From Streptomyces sp. NBC_00234 (GTDB lineage: Bacteria > Actinomycetota > Actinomycetes > Streptomycetales > Streptomycetaceae): a stretch of 64,000 nt of DNA. Below, one piece after another: positions 52,592 through 61,775 of this stretch. Numbering within the stretch: position 1 is the first letter of the stretch; each line of letters begins with the position of its first letter. The translations under genes were made by a program, and so were the position numbers. The DNA is taken from assembly GCF_036195325.1 (NCBI RefSeq), contig NZ_CP108101.1, positions 2,294,001 to 2,358,000 of the forward strand, read 5' to 3'. Below the pieces are notes generated by a model. The model saw only the letters and a list, made by a program, of their open reading frames with translations, made no database searches and had not been told where the DNA came from.

Positions 52592-53020
52592 GTGTCCGGC
52601 GTGGAGCGGAAGAGGAGCGGGGCATTCGGGCAGTGGCTGCTGCTCGTCGCGCTGCTGTTCGGGATCGCCACGATGCACACCGTGGGACATCCCGCCGAGC
52701 ACTCGCCGCCCGGGACCACGGCGACCGTGGCGCACGGAGGCCACCCGGAGGCGGAGACCGCCCCAGCGGGTTCCTCCGCACTCCCCCGCCCGGCCGCTCC
52801 GGACGCCGACGCGCCGCCGATGAGCGGCATGGACCCGATGGCCGTCTGCCTCGCCGTGCTGAGCACCTGGGCCGTGGCCTTGATCGCCCTCCGGCTGCTC
52901 GGGCCGCGCCGCTCGGGCCCCCCGAACGACGGCGCGGCCGTGCGGCTGCCGCTCGTTCCCTGGCCGAATCCGCCACCCCGCAGGACCCTTCTCACCAGTC
53001 TGTCGGTGCTGCGCATCTAG
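52592..53020 (+). CDS. His/Met-containing small membrane protein of the copper operon (DUF6153-like)
   Basis: A 142-aa protein with a TM helix near residues 12-30 (FGQWLLLVALLFGIATMHTVG), a His/Pro/Ala/Met-rich loop (HPAEHSPPGTTATVAHGGHPEAE...MSGMDPMAVC) and a second TM near 80-100. His and Met in the loop could bind copper. Start GTG 52592 has GGAGGGGG 4 nt upstream, overlapping the CsoR-type box. Upstream of the multicopper oxidase gene on the same strand, 60 bp apart, so probably co-transcribed. Confidence 0.78.
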   Translation: MSGVERKRSGAFGQWLLLVALLFGIATMHTVGHPAEHSPPGTTATVAHGGHPEAETAPAGSSALPRPAAPDADAPPMSGMDPMAVCLAVLSTWAVALIALRLLGPRRSGPPNDGAAVRLPLVPWPNPPPRRTLLTSLSVLRI

Positions 53021-53080
53021 GAGCGGGCGTCCACCTCCGCCCTCCTCCAGCACACCGACTTCTTTGAGGTGCACTCAGCC

Positions 53081-54658
53081 ATGTCCGCACAGCACACCCG
53101 CCGAGCCGTGCTCGGTTCCGGAATCGCCCTGGCCGGTACGGGCGTTCTCGCCGCCTGTTCCGGTGGTACGCCGACCCGTACGGCCTCCGGCGCGAAGACC
53201 GGCGACCGGTTCGTGTCGCCCGACGGCAAGGAGGTCGCGGCGGCCGAGGCCGGGCGGGGCTCCGGCCCCGTACGGAAGGTCTCGCTCACCGCGACCCCGG
53301 CCCGCCTGGACCTGGGCGGCGGACGCACGGTCCGCTCCTGGGCCTACGGAGACCGGCTGCCCGGCGCCGAGGTCCGGGTGACCGCCGGCGACACCCTGGC
53401 GCTCACGCTCGCCAACCATCTGCCGCAGCCGACGTCACTGCACTGGCACGGCCTCGCCCTGCGCAACGACATGGACGGGGTCCCGGGTCTGACGCAGCGG
53501 AACATCGCACCGGGGGCGGACTTCACCTACCGGTTCGCGGTTCCGCACCCGGGCACGTACTGGTTCCATCCGCACTCGGGGGTCCAGCAGGACCGCGGGC
53601 TGTACGCGCCGCTGATCGTCGAGGACCCGAAGGAACCGCTCGCGTACGACAGCGAGTGGGTCGTCGTCCTCGACGACTGGGTCGACGGAGTGGACGGCTC
53701 GACACCCGACGCGGTCCTGGCCGAACTCGGCAAGGGCATGGGCGGGGACGGTGGGGGCGACGGCGGCACGGAGCACGGCGGGCACGACATGTCGCAGATG
53801 TCCGCGCGGGCCGAGGGCGACGGGCCCTCGCGCATGATGATGGGCGCCACCAGCGAACTGCTCGGCGGCGACGCGGGCGACGTCGCCTATCCGTACTACC
53901 TGGTCAACGGCCGTACCCCGCAGTCGCCTTCGTCCTTCACCGCCCGGCCCGGCGACCGCATCAGGCTGCGCATCGTCAACGCGGGCGGCGACACCGCCTT
54001 CCGGGTCGCGCTCGGCGGCCACCGGATGACCGTCACACACACCGACGGCTTCCCTGTCCGGCACACGGAGACCGACGCCCTGCTGCTGGGCATGGGCGAG
54101 CGGTACGACGTGCTGGTCACCGCCGGGGACGGGGTGTTCCCGCTGACCGCGCTCGCCGAGGGCAAGAAGGCGTCGGCGCTCGCCCTGCTGCGTACGGGCG
54201 GCGGCGCGGCGCCCGCCGCCTCCGTACGGCCGAAGGAGCTGGACGGGAAGCTGGTGACGGCCGACCGGCTGGTTCCGGACGCGTCCGTCGCGCTGGCCGC
54301 GCGCGCACCGGACCGTACGATCCGCATCTCGCTCACGGGTTCCATGGCGGCGTACGACTGGGCCTTCGACAGGGAGCCGTACCGCGCCGGCCGGCGTCAT
54401 CCCGTGGAGGCCGGGGAGCGGGTCAGGCTGGAGTTCCACAACACCACCGCGATGTGGCATCCGCTGCATCTGCACGGCCACACCTTCGCGCTGGCCGGCG
54501 GTGCGGCGGGGGCCCGCAAGGACACCGCGGTGATCCTGCCGAAGCGTCCGCTGACGGTGGACTTCGACGCCGACAACCCGGGCCTGTGGATGCTGCACTG
54601 CCACAACGTCTACCACGCGGAGGCGGGCATGATGACGGTCCTCGGCTACCGGCGCTGA
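53081..54658 (+). CDS. Multicopper oxidase (laccase/CueO-like), Tat lipoprotein
   Basis: A 525-aa exported copper oxidase. A twin-arginine signal (TRRAVLGSGIALAGTGVLAAC) has a lipobox Cys at 26. The four copper motifs are HWH at 121-123, HPH at 163-165, HPLHLHGH at 460-467 and HCHNVYHAEAGM at 506-517, including the axial Met. A Met/His-rich insertion near 228-258 (EHGGHDMSQM...RMMMGA) resembles the copper-binding loop of CueO. It oxidises Cu(I), phenols or siderophores outside the membrane. It follows the CsoR-type operator, so copper induction is likely. Confidence 0.93.
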   Translation: MSAQHTRRAVLGSGIALAGTGVLAACSGGTPTRTASGAKTGDRFVSPDGKEVAAAEAGRGSGPVRKVSLTATPARLDLGGGRTVRSWAYGDRLPGAEVRVTAGDTLALTLANHLPQPTSLHWHGLALRNDMDGVPGLTQRNIAPGADFTYRFAVPHPGTYWFHPHSGVQQDRGLYAPLIVEDPKEPLAYDSEWVVVLDDWVDGVDGSTPDAVLAELGKGMGGDGGGDGGTEHGGHDMSQMSARAEGDGPSRMMMGATSELLGGDAGDVAYPYYLVNGRTPQSPSSFTARPGDRIRLRIVNAGGDTAFRVALGGHRMTVTHTDGFPVRHTETDALLLGMGERYDVLVTAGDGVFPLTALAEGKKASALALLRTGGGAAPAASVRPKELDGKLVTADRLVPDASVALAARAPDRTIRISLTGSMAAYDWAFDREPYRAGRRHPVEAGERVRLEFHNTTAMWHPLHLHGHTFALAGGAAGARKDTAVILPKRPLTVDFDADNPGLWMLHCHNVYHAEAGMMTVLGYRR

Positions 54659-54738
54659 CCCCCCGTCCTGGCGGTCCGGCCCCGCATTCTGCCGGTCCGC
54701 CAGGACATCGCGTCAGAAAGACGATTAGACTGGGCGGC

Positions 54739-56493
54739 GTGCCTCAACTACGCCTCGCACTGAATCAGATCGACTCGACGGTCGGCGATCTCGCCGGAAA
54801 CGCCGAGTCGATCGTCCACTGGACCCGGCACGCCGCCGAGCAGGGCGCCCATCTCGTGGCGTTCCCCGAGATGGCGTTGACCGGCTATCCCGTCGAGGAT
54901 CTGGCCCTGCGGTCGTCCTTCGTCGAGGCGTCGCGCGACGCGCTGAGCGCGCTCGCCGCCCGCCTCCTGGCGGAGGGCTTCGGCGAGCTGCCGGTCCTCG
55001 TCGGCTATCTGGACCGTTCCGGCAAGGCCCAGGCCCGGTACGGCCAGCCGGCCGGGTCCCCGCAGAACGCAGCCGCGGTGCTGCACCGCGGGCGGATCGC
55101 GCTGACCTTCGCCAAGCACCACCTGCCCAACTACGGCGTCTTCGACGAGTTCCGGTACTTCGTGCCGGGCGACTCGATGCCCGTCGTGCGGGTCCACGGC
55201 ATCGATGTGGCACTCGCGATCTGCGAGGACCTCTGGCAGGACGGCGGCCGGGTGCCCGCCGCGCGGTCCGCCGGGGCCGGGCTGCTCCTGTCCGTCAACG
55301 CCTCGCCGTACGAGCGGGACAAGGACGACACGCGGCTCGAACTGGTCCGCAAGCGGGCCCAGGAGGCCGGCTGCACCACGGCGTACCTCGCGATGATCGG
55401 CGGCCAGGACGAGCTGGTCTTCGACGGTGACTCGATCGTCGTCGACAAGCACGGCGAGGTGATCGCCCGCGCCCCGCAGTTCGCCGAGGGCAGCGTGATC
55501 CTCGACCTGGAACTGCCCGCCGCCGCGGCGGAGGCGCCGTCCGGGGTCGTGGACGACGGGCTGCGCATCGACCATGTGGTGCTCTCCGAAGAGCCCCTTC
55601 CGGCGTACGAGCCGGAGCTGCTGGGCGGCTATGCCGAGCGCCTCGACGACGACGAGGAGCTGTACTCGGCGCTGGTCGTGGGGCTCCGCGCGTACGCCGC
55701 GAAGAACGGTTTCAGCAGTGTGCTGATCGGGCTCTCCGGCGGCATCGACTCGGCGCTCGTCGCGGCCATCGCGTGCGACGCGCTCGGGGCGCAGAACGTG
55801 TACGGCGTCTCGATGCCGTCGAAGTACTCCTCGGACCACTCCAAGGGCGACGCGGCCGAGCTGGCCCGGCGCACCGGGCTGAACTTCCGCACCGTGCCGA
55901 TCGAGCCGATGTTCGACGCGTACATGGGCTCGCTGGAACTGACCGGGCTCGCCGAGGAGAACCTCCAGTCGCGGCTGCGCGGCACGATGCTGATGGCCCT
56001 CTCCAATCAGGAGGGCCAGATCGTCCTCGCACCGGGCAACAAGTCCGAGCTGGCGGTGGGGTACTCGACGCTGTACGGGGACTCCGTCGGCGCGTACGGC
56101 CCCATCAAGGACGTCTACAAGTCCTCGGTGTTCCGGCTCGCGAAGTGGCGCAACCGGGCGGCGGAGGAGCGGGGGCAGACGCCGCCGATCCCCGAGGCGT
56201 CGATCACCAAGCCGCCCAGCGCCGAACTGCGGCCGGGGCAGGTGGACACGGACTCGCTGCCCGACTACGACGTACTGGACCGGCTCCTGGAGCTGTACGT
56301 GGACCGGGACCAGGGGCGGGACGCGATCGTCGCGGCCGGCTTCGACGAGGCGCTGGTGGCGAAGACGCTGCGGATGGTGGACACCGCGGAGTACAAGCGG
56401 CGGCAGTATCCGCCGGGGACGAAGATCTCGCCCAAGGGGTTCGGCAAGGACCGGCGGCTGCCGATCACGAACCGGTGGCGCGAGTCGGGGTGA
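54739..56493 (+). CDS. nadE: Glutamine-dependent NAD+ synthetase
   Basis: A 584-aa enzyme that amidates deamido-NAD with glutamine nitrogen. The N-terminal nitrilase-type glutaminase has triad E44 (AFPEMALTGYP), K126 (FAKHHLPNYGVFDE) and C162 (AICEDLWQD). The C-terminal ATP-PP synthetase carries SGGIDSAL near 332-339, followed by MPSKYSSDHSKGDA. It ends with the family's FGKDRRLPITNRWRE. GTG 54739 gives the expected MPQLRLALNQID start. Stands alone between the copper operon and an MFS gene. Confidence 0.96.
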   Translation: MPQLRLALNQIDSTVGDLAGNAESIVHWTRHAAEQGAHLVAFPEMALTGYPVEDLALRSSFVEASRDALSALAARLLAEGFGELPVLVGYLDRSGKAQARYGQPAGSPQNAAAVLHRGRIALTFAKHHLPNYGVFDEFRYFVPGDSMPVVRVHGIDVALAICEDLWQDGGRVPAARSAGAGLLLSVNASPYERDKDDTRLELVRKRAQEAGCTTAYLAMIGGQDELVFDGDSIVVDKHGEVIARAPQFAEGSVILDLELPAAAAEAPSGVVDDGLRIDHVVLSEEPLPAYEPELLGGYAERLDDDEELYSALVVGLRAYAAKNGFSSVLIGLSGGIDSALVAAIACDALGAQNVYGVSMPSKYSSDHSKGDAAELARRTGLNFRTVPIEPMFDAYMGSLELTGLAEENLQSRLRGTMLMALSNQEGQIVLAPGNKSELAVGYSTLYGDSVGAYGPIKDVYKSSVFRLAKWRNRAAEERGQTPPIPEASITKPPSAELRPGQVDTDSLPDYDVLDRLLELYVDRDQGRDAIVAAGFDEALVAKTLRMVDTAEYKRRQYPPGTKISPKGFGKDRRLPITNRWRESG

Positions 56494-56537
56494 CGGGACG
56501 GGCACCGGGGCGGTGACGGGCCGGTGCCGCCCCGGCG

Positions 56538-56572
56538 GCCGGTCCGTCCCCGGCGTTCGAGGACGGGCCGGC
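56538..56572. terminator. Weak hairpin between convergent nadE and MFS genes
   Basis: A 12-bp stem with one wobble (56538-56549 with 56561-56572) in the 96-bp convergent gap. Confidence 0.45.
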
Positions 56573-56589
56573 CCGCGCGGGGCGGGTGG

Positions 56590-57813
56590 TCAGTGGGCTT
56601 CCGCCCGGGCTCCGGATTCCGCTTCGTGTGCCGGGACGCGGTCCCCGCCCGCCACGACCCGGGACGCACCCGGCGTACGGTCCAGAAGACCGGCCGTGGC
56701 CGCGATCCCGAGGCCGACCACCGCCAGCACCGCGCCCACGAGGGCCGGTGACGTCCAGCCCCAGCCTGCCGCGATCGCCACGCCGCCGAGCCACGCGCCG
56801 CCCGCGTTGGCGAGGTTGAAGGCCGAGTGGTTGGAGGCGGACGCGAGCGTGGGCGCGTCCTTGGCCTTGTTCATGACCAGCATCTGCAGCGGTGTGGTCG
56901 TCATGAACCCGACCCCTCCCAGCAGCACCACCATGACCAGCGCCGCCCACTGCACATGGACGGTGAAGGGGAAGACGACCAGGACGACGGCGAGCGCCGC
57001 CAGCGACCCGTACAGCGTGGGGCGCAGGGCGCGGTCCGTGAGCGGTCCGGCCGCGAGCGCGCCCAGGGTCATCCCGATGCCGAACAGCGCCAGCACCAGC
57101 GTCACGGAGGACTCGCCGAAGCCCATCGCCTCGGTCGTCATGGCCGAGAGGTAGGAGTAGACGGCGAAGACCCCGGCGAAGCCGAAGACCGCGGTCAGCA
57201 GCCCGAGGAGCACCTGACGGTTGCCCAGCGCCCGCAGCTCGCGGCGGACGTTCTGCTGGGCGTCGAGCGGAATCTGCGGGACGAGGCGGGCGAGGGCGGC
57301 CATCGCGCACAGTCCGATCACCGCGACGACCAGGAAGGTCGCCCGCCATCCCAGGTGCTGGCCGAGCAGCGTGGCCGCCGGTACGCCGACGATGTTGGCC
57401 ACGGTGAGGCCCAGGAACATCGTCGCGACGGCCCGCGCCCGGCGTCCCTCCGCCACCAGCGTGGCGGCGACGACCGCGCCGACGCCGAAGAACGCGCCGT
57501 GCGGCAGCCCGGCGAGCAGCCGGCCGGCGAGCAGCCAGCCGAAGCCGGGGGCGAGCGCCGAGGCCAGGTTGCCGACCGTGAAGAGGGCCATCAGGAGCAG
57601 GAGCATCCGCTTGCGCGGGATGCGGGAGCCGAGGCCGGTGAGCAGCGGGGCGCCCAGGACGACGCCGATCGCGTACGCCGATACGAGGTAGCCGGCGGTG
57701 GGCACGGACGTACCCAGGTCGTCCGCGACATTGGGCAGCAGGCCCATCATCACGAACTCGGTCGTCCCTATGCCGAACGCGGAGACGGCCAAGGCCAGCA
57801 GGGCCAGAGGCAT
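56590..57813 (-). CDS. MFS exporter, DHA1 (Cmx/AraJ-like)
   Basis: A 407-aa transporter with 12 TM helices. The N-terminus reads LALAVSAFGIGTTEFVMMGLLPNVA, the GTTEFV signature of the sugar-efflux/chloramphenicol-exporter group. The loop motif LTGLGSRIPRKRMLLLLM (motif A-like) is at 58-75, and the central loop has LARLVPQIPLD. No regulator gene is adjacent, but a perfect-arm palindrome lies 58 bp upstream of the ATG. Confidence 0.9.
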   Translation of the reverse strand: MPLALLALAVSAFGIGTTEFVMMGLLPNVADDLGTSVPTAGYLVSAYAIGVVLGAPLLTGLGSRIPRKRMLLLLMALFTVGNLASALAPGFGWLLAGRLLAGLPHGAFFGVGAVVAATLVAEGRRARAVATMFLGLTVANIVGVPAATLLGQHLGWRATFLVVAVIGLCAMAALARLVPQIPLDAQQNVRRELRALGNRQVLLGLLTAVFGFAGVFAVYSYLSAMTTEAMGFGESSVTLVLALFGIGMTLGALAAGPLTDRALRPTLYGSLAALAVVLVVFPFTVHVQWAALVMVVLLGGVGFMTTTPLQMLVMNKAKDAPTLASASNHSAFNLANAGGAWLGGVAIAAGWGWTSPALVGAVLAVVGLGIAATAGLLDRTPGASRVVAGGDRVPAHEAESGARAEAH

Positions 57814-57871
57814 GGGGAGAAGAACCTTTCGGCGACAACAAGGGCGGGGGTGCCGGCCTCATTGCCGGGAT

Positions 57872-57889
57872 CGGTTAAGTAATCAACCG
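57872..57889. promoter_or_regulatory. Orphan palindrome upstream of the DHA1 exporter
   Basis: CGGTTAAGTAATCAACCG has complementary CGGTT/AACCG arms, and the AT-rich core makes it resemble MarR/HxlR operators. It lies in the 126-bp gap before the exporter start. No regulator gene is adjacent, so the binding protein would be encoded elsewhere. Confidence 0.55.
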
Positions 57890-57939
57890 GAACAAAGTGT
57901 CGCAGACGGACGATGCCGCGAGGTGAACGGGCCGTTGCG

Positions 57940-58962
57940 TCAGAGTTCGACGCGCGCGGCGATCGGGAGATGGTCGCTGTCCGTCGCCGGGAGCGACCAC
58001 GACGACAGGGGCTCGACGCCCTTCACCATGATCTGGTCGATGCGCGCCATCGGGAACGAGGCGGGCCAGCTGAAGCCGAAGCCGTCGCCCGCCGCGCCCT
58101 GTGTGGAGCGCATCTGGGAGGTGACGGCGTTCAGCGAGCGGTCGTTCATCGTGCCGTTGAGGTCACCGAGCAGGACGACGCGTTCGAGCCGTTCGTCGGC
58201 GATGGCCTCGCCGAGGGCGTCGGCGCTGTTGTCCCGCTGGTTGGCCGTGAACCCGGCCTTCACCTTCACCCGCACGGACGGCAGGTGGGCCACGTACACC
58301 GCGATCCGGCCCTCCGGAGCGGCGACCGTGGTGCGCATCGCCCGGGTCCAGCCCATCTTGATGTCCACGGGACGGGTGTCACTGATCGGGTACTTGCTCC
58401 ACAGCCCGACGGTGCCCTGCACCGAGTGGTACGGATAGCGGGCGGCGAGCGAGGTCTCGTACGTCGCCACCTGGCCGCCCGGCAGCTCCTGGAGGGCCAC
58501 CACGTCCGCGCCCGAGCCCGCCACCTGCTGCGCGGTGCCCGCGGGGTCGGGGTTGTCGGCGTTGACGTTGTGGGTGGCCACGGTGAGGTCGCCGCCCGCG
58601 CCGGACTTGTCGGTGAGGAGGCCGCCGAAGAGGTTGAGCCAGACCACGACCGGCAGCAGCAGCGCCACCAGCGCGGTCGCGGAGCGCCGTACGAGACCCA
58701 GGACCAGCAGCACGGGGACGAAGACCGCGAGCCACGGCAGGAACGTCTCGGTGAGGCTGCCCAGGTTGCCGATGGTGTTCGGGATCTCCGCGTGGAAGAT
58801 CATCAGAAGGGTGATGAGGACCGAGCAGGCGGCGAGAACGATCCCGCGCCGCCAGATCCCGCGGTCCGCCGTCCATCTCTCGCGCAGGCCCTGGAAGCGG
58901 GTTCCGGTGTGGGGCGGCTCCACGCTGCCGTTGCCGGTGTCCGCTCCGTACGCCTGAACCAT
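57940..58962 (-). CDS. Endonuclease/exonuclease/phosphatase family membrane protein
   Basis: A 340-aa protein. Three TM helices (about 35-115) precede an EEP catalytic domain (about 125-340): THNVNADNPDP, VVALQELPG (metal-binding Glu), VYVAHLPSV, LLGDLNGTMNDRSL (catalytic D-x-N) and the terminal SDHLPI. EEP domains hydrolyse phosphodiesters of nucleic acids or inositol/sphingo-lipids; the membrane anchor favours a lipid or extracellular substrate. GTG/ATG near 58962 is accepted from its fit to the N-terminal hydrophilic leader. The 191-bp upstream gap to 59153 shows nothing clear. Confidence 0.87.
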   Translation of the reverse strand: MVQAYGADTGNGSVEPPHTGTRFQGLRERWTADRGIWRRGIVLAACSVLITLLMIFHAEIPNTIGNLGSLTETFLPWLAVFVPVLLVLGLVRRSATALVALLLPVVVWLNLFGGLLTDKSGAGGDLTVATHNVNADNPDPAGTAQQVAGSGADVVALQELPGGQVATYETSLAARYPYHSVQGTVGLWSKYPISDTRPVDIKMGWTRAMRTTVAAPEGRIAVYVAHLPSVRVKVKAGFTANQRDNSADALGEAIADERLERVVLLGDLNGTMNDRSLNAVTSQMRSTQGAAGDGFGFSWPASFPMARIDQIMVKGVEPLSSWSLPATDSDHLPIAARVEL

Positions 58963-59153
58963 CGCGCTGTCCTCACTGCCTTGCCCTACACATCGCCGCG
59001 CCCCACGACCCTAGGCGATGGGCGGCGTTTTCCCGCCGTCCACGACGGCCGTACGCACCACAGGACGACCGGGGCGGCGCCGCGGGTTCCGTTCAGGACA
59101 CGGCTGCGGGGCCTTGTGACAGAACGATCACACTCGCGCGAGCCTTCGGCGCG

Positions 59154-59798
59154 TCAGCTGTGACCTGCGGTTACGGGGGCCAGGCCCTGGAGGAGGGTCC
59201 TGATGATGCGGTCGGCGAGGTCCTCGGGCAGCGGCGCCTCGGGCCGGTGGACGGTGCGGACGAGCATGGGGCCGAGGAAGAGGTCGTCCATGAGCTCCAC
59301 GTCGAGGTCGTCGCGCAGCTCACCGGCGTCGACGGCGCGCCGCACGGCCGCGAGCATGGCCGCCCGGCGCGGTGCGATCACCGTGCCCTGGTACTCGGCC
59401 CACAGCTTGGGGTGGCTCTTCATCTGCGCGAAGACGTTGTGGAGGATGACGGAGGACCGCTGGGCGAGGCCACGCGTACGCATCGACTCCAGCAGGAGCC
59501 GCAGGTCGTCGAGTCCGGCGGTGCCGGAGACGGCGGGCTCGGCGGGCTCGATGTCGCGCAGGACGTCGACGAAGAGCTCCTCCTTGCCGCTCCAGCGCCG
59601 GTAGATGGTGGCCTTGCCCACTCCCGCGGTGCGGGCGATGCGCTCGATGGACAGACCGGCGAGGGGTTCGCCAGCCTCCAGGAGTTCCACGACGGCGTCC
59701 AGGATCGCCCGCTCCGCCGCGGCGGAGCGGGGGCGGCCTCGGCGGGGTTCGGGGTCCAGGCCGTCGGCCTGGTCCGGTGCCGGGTCCTGTGCCTGCAC
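59154..59798 (-). CDS. TetR-family regulator of the DHA2 exporter
   Basis: A 214-aa regulator. The HTH is at about 26-72 (RSAAAERAILDAVVELLEAGEPLAGLSIERIARTAGVGKATIYRRWSGKEELFVDVL), with a TetR_C-type effector domain. Start GTG 59798 has GAGAGG 8 nt upstream. It lies 167 bp downstream of the DHA2 exporter on the same strand. A perfect TetR-type palindrome in front of the exporter is its probable binding site. Confidence 0.88.
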   Translation of the reverse strand: MQAQDPAPDQADGLDPEPRRGRPRSAAAERAILDAVVELLEAGEPLAGLSIERIARTAGVGKATIYRRWSGKEELFVDVLRDIEPAEPAVSGTAGLDDLRLLLESMRTRGLAQRSSVILHNVFAQMKSHPKLWAEYQGTVIAPRRAAMLAAVRRAVDAGELRDDLDVELMDDLFLGPMLVRTVHRPEAPLPEDLADRIIRTLLQGLAPVTAGHS

Positions 59799-59965
59799 GT
59801 GGTTCACCTCTCGCCGCACCGTTCGCCGTTCGACGCTCGCCCCGATTCTCGCCGACTCGCGCCGGGTGGGGCGACCGCCGGGTCCGGGCGCGGGGACGCG
59901 CCGGGGACCGGACGCGTCCGGAGCATCGCTTTCGGACACCTGCTTCGGAGTCGGCCGCTTGGGGG

Positions 59966-61606
59966 TCAGTCGCCGGACACGCTCGACGACGCCGGGCGCC
60001 CGGCTTCCGTCACCGCTCCGTCGCCGGCCGCCGGTCGGGCCCGGACTTCCTCCCGTACCGGCTGCTTCCCCGGCAGGAACAGGGCGACGACCACGGCGCC
60101 GACCAGGGCGACGGCCGCCGAACCCAGCGCGGTCACGTGCATCGCCCCGATGAAGGCGTCGTTCGCCGCCGCCACCAGCGGCTTGCCGGCCGGGCCGAGC
60201 TTCGCGGCGACACCGAGGGTCGCCTCGATGGACTCCCCCGCGACCTCCCTGGCCCCGGCCGGAACGCTGCCGAGGTGGCCCTCGATGTCCCCCCGGTAGA
60301 CCGTGGAGAGCACCGAGCCGAGCACGGCGATGCCGAGCGCCCCGCCCACCTGCCGGAAGGTGTTGTTGACGGCCGAGCCGGAGCCGGCCCGTTCGATGGG
60401 CAGCGCCTGCATCACGGCGACGGTGACCGGCGGCATGATGTGCGCCATCCCCGTGCCCTGGACGAAGAAGACCAGGCACATCACCCAGACCGGCGTACCC
60501 GCGCCGAACAGCGCGAACGCCGCGAGGCCGGCCGCCACCAGGAGCATGCCGACGGTGCACACGGCCTTGGCGCCGAACCGGTCGACGACGAGGCGCGCCC
60601 GCGGCGCGAAGACCATCTGGGCGACGGCGAGCGGCAGGATCAGCAGCCCCGACTGGAGGGCGCTGTAGCCGCGGACGCTCTGCAGGTAGAAGGCCGAGAA
60701 GAAGGTCACCCCCATCAGGGCGAAGAAGACCAGGGCGATCGCGGCGACGGCGGCGGAGAAGGCCGGCTTCCTGAAGTAGGAGATGTCGATGGCCGGGTGG
60801 CTGCTGCGCTTCTCGTGCCAGACGAAGCCGGCGAGCACCAGCAGGCCGCCGAGCAGCGGGGCGAGCACGGTGACGTCGGTGAAGTCGGCCAGTTCGCCGC
60901 CGCGGATGATCCCGTACACGAGCAGGACGAGGCCGACGATCGAGAGAGCGACGCCGGCCGGGTCGACCTTGCCGGGCTTCGGGTCCCGCGAGTCCGGGAC
61001 GAGGAGCACCATCGCGACCAGCGCGACGACCACGACGGGGACGTTGACCAGGAAGATCGAGCCCCACCAGAAGTGCTCCAGGAGCAGGCCGCCTGTGATC
61101 GGGCCGATGGCGATGCCGAGTCCGACGCTGCCCGCCCAGATGCCGATGGCCTTGGGCTGCTCGTCGCGCTCGAAGACGTTCATCAGGACGGCGAGCGTGG
61201 CGGGCATCACGAAGGCCGCGCCGAAGCCCATCAGCGCGCGCCAGGTGATGAGCTCGCCGGGCGAGGAGGAGAGTGCGGCGAGGGCCGAGCCGATGCCGAA
61301 GACGACGATGCCGAAGAGGAGCACCTTCTTGCGGCCGACGCGGTCACCGAGGAGTCCCGCGGTGAAGAGGAGTCCGGCGAAGACGAGCGTGTAGGAGTTG
61401 ATCGCCCATTCGAGCTCGCTCTGGGTGGCGCCGATGCCGGTGGGCGCGGGGCTGGCGATCGTCTTGACCGCGACGTTCAGGATCGAGTTGTCCAGCACCA
61501 CGATGAGCAGGCTGAACATGAGGACGGCGAGGATCGCCCATCGGCGGCGGTGGATCGCCTCCGGGACGCGGGGCACGGCGGCGGGAACGCCGGAGGGTAT
61601 GGACAT
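59966..61606 (-). CDS. MFS drug exporter, DHA2 family (14 TM)
   Basis: A 546-aa proton antiporter. Early motif [13 protein letters not shown], motif A-like [16 protein letters not shown] near 88-103, and the antiporter region [27 protein letters not shown] near 160-186 are typical. The long C-terminal tail is Arg/Glu/Ala-rich. Start ATG 61606 directly follows a spacer after the ATACGAGAC palindrome. The TetR gene follows downstream, so exporter and repressor probably form an autoregulated operon. Confidence 0.92.
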   Translation of the reverse strand: MSIPSGVPAAVPRVPEAIHRRRWAILAVLMFSLLIVVLDNSILNVAVKTIASPAPTGIGATQSELEWAINSYTLVFAGLLFTAGLLGDRVGRKKVLLFGIVVFGIGSALAALSSSPGELITWRALMGFGAAFVMPATLAVLMNVFERDEQPKAIGIWAGSVGLGIAIGPITGGLLLEHFWWGSIFLVNVPVVVVALVAMVLLVPDSRDPKPGKVDPAGVALSIVGLVLLVYGIIRGGELADFTDVTVLAPLLGGLLVLAGFVWHEKRSSHPAIDISYFRKPAFSAAVAAIALVFFALMGVTFFSAFYLQSVRGYSALQSGLLILPLAVAQMVFAPRARLVVDRFGAKAVCTVGMLLVAAGLAAFALFGAGTPVWVMCLVFFVQGTGMAHIMPPVTVAVMQALPIERAGSGSAVNNTFRQVGGALGIAVLGSVLSTVYRGDIEGHLGSVPAGAREVAGESIEATLGVAAKLGPAGKPLVAAANDAFIGAMHVTALGSAAVALVGAVVVALFLPGKQPVREEVRARPAAGDGAVTEAGRPASSSVSGD

Positions 61607-61630
61607 GCCGAGGAGCCTAACGCCTTTTCG

Positions 61631-61649
61631 ATACGAGACCGTCTCGTAT
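61631..61649. promoter_or_regulatory. 19-bp perfect TetR operator before the DHA2 exporter
   Basis: ATACGAGACCGTCTCGTAT: two perfect 9-bp arms around a central C, 25 bp before the exporter ATG. Similar ATACG..CGTAT palindromes are known for other actinobacterial TetR regulators of MFS exporters. Confidence 0.8.
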
Positions 61650-61775
61650 TGGAAAACCTTTGCCAGGGAAGGTCCCCCGTGGGGCCACTTCACGCGGACC
61701 GCGACGGGATGCCACCATGGAAGCGATCCGGGGACGCCGTCAGGGCGCCTCGAGATGACGAAGGAGCCGTTGGCA

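Noticed and set aside
59154..61067. 637-codon minus-strand frame starting inside the DHA2 exporter and ending with the TetR gene
   Set aside because: The first 400 codons are out of frame with the exporter and lack domains; only the TetR part from GTG 59798 is real.
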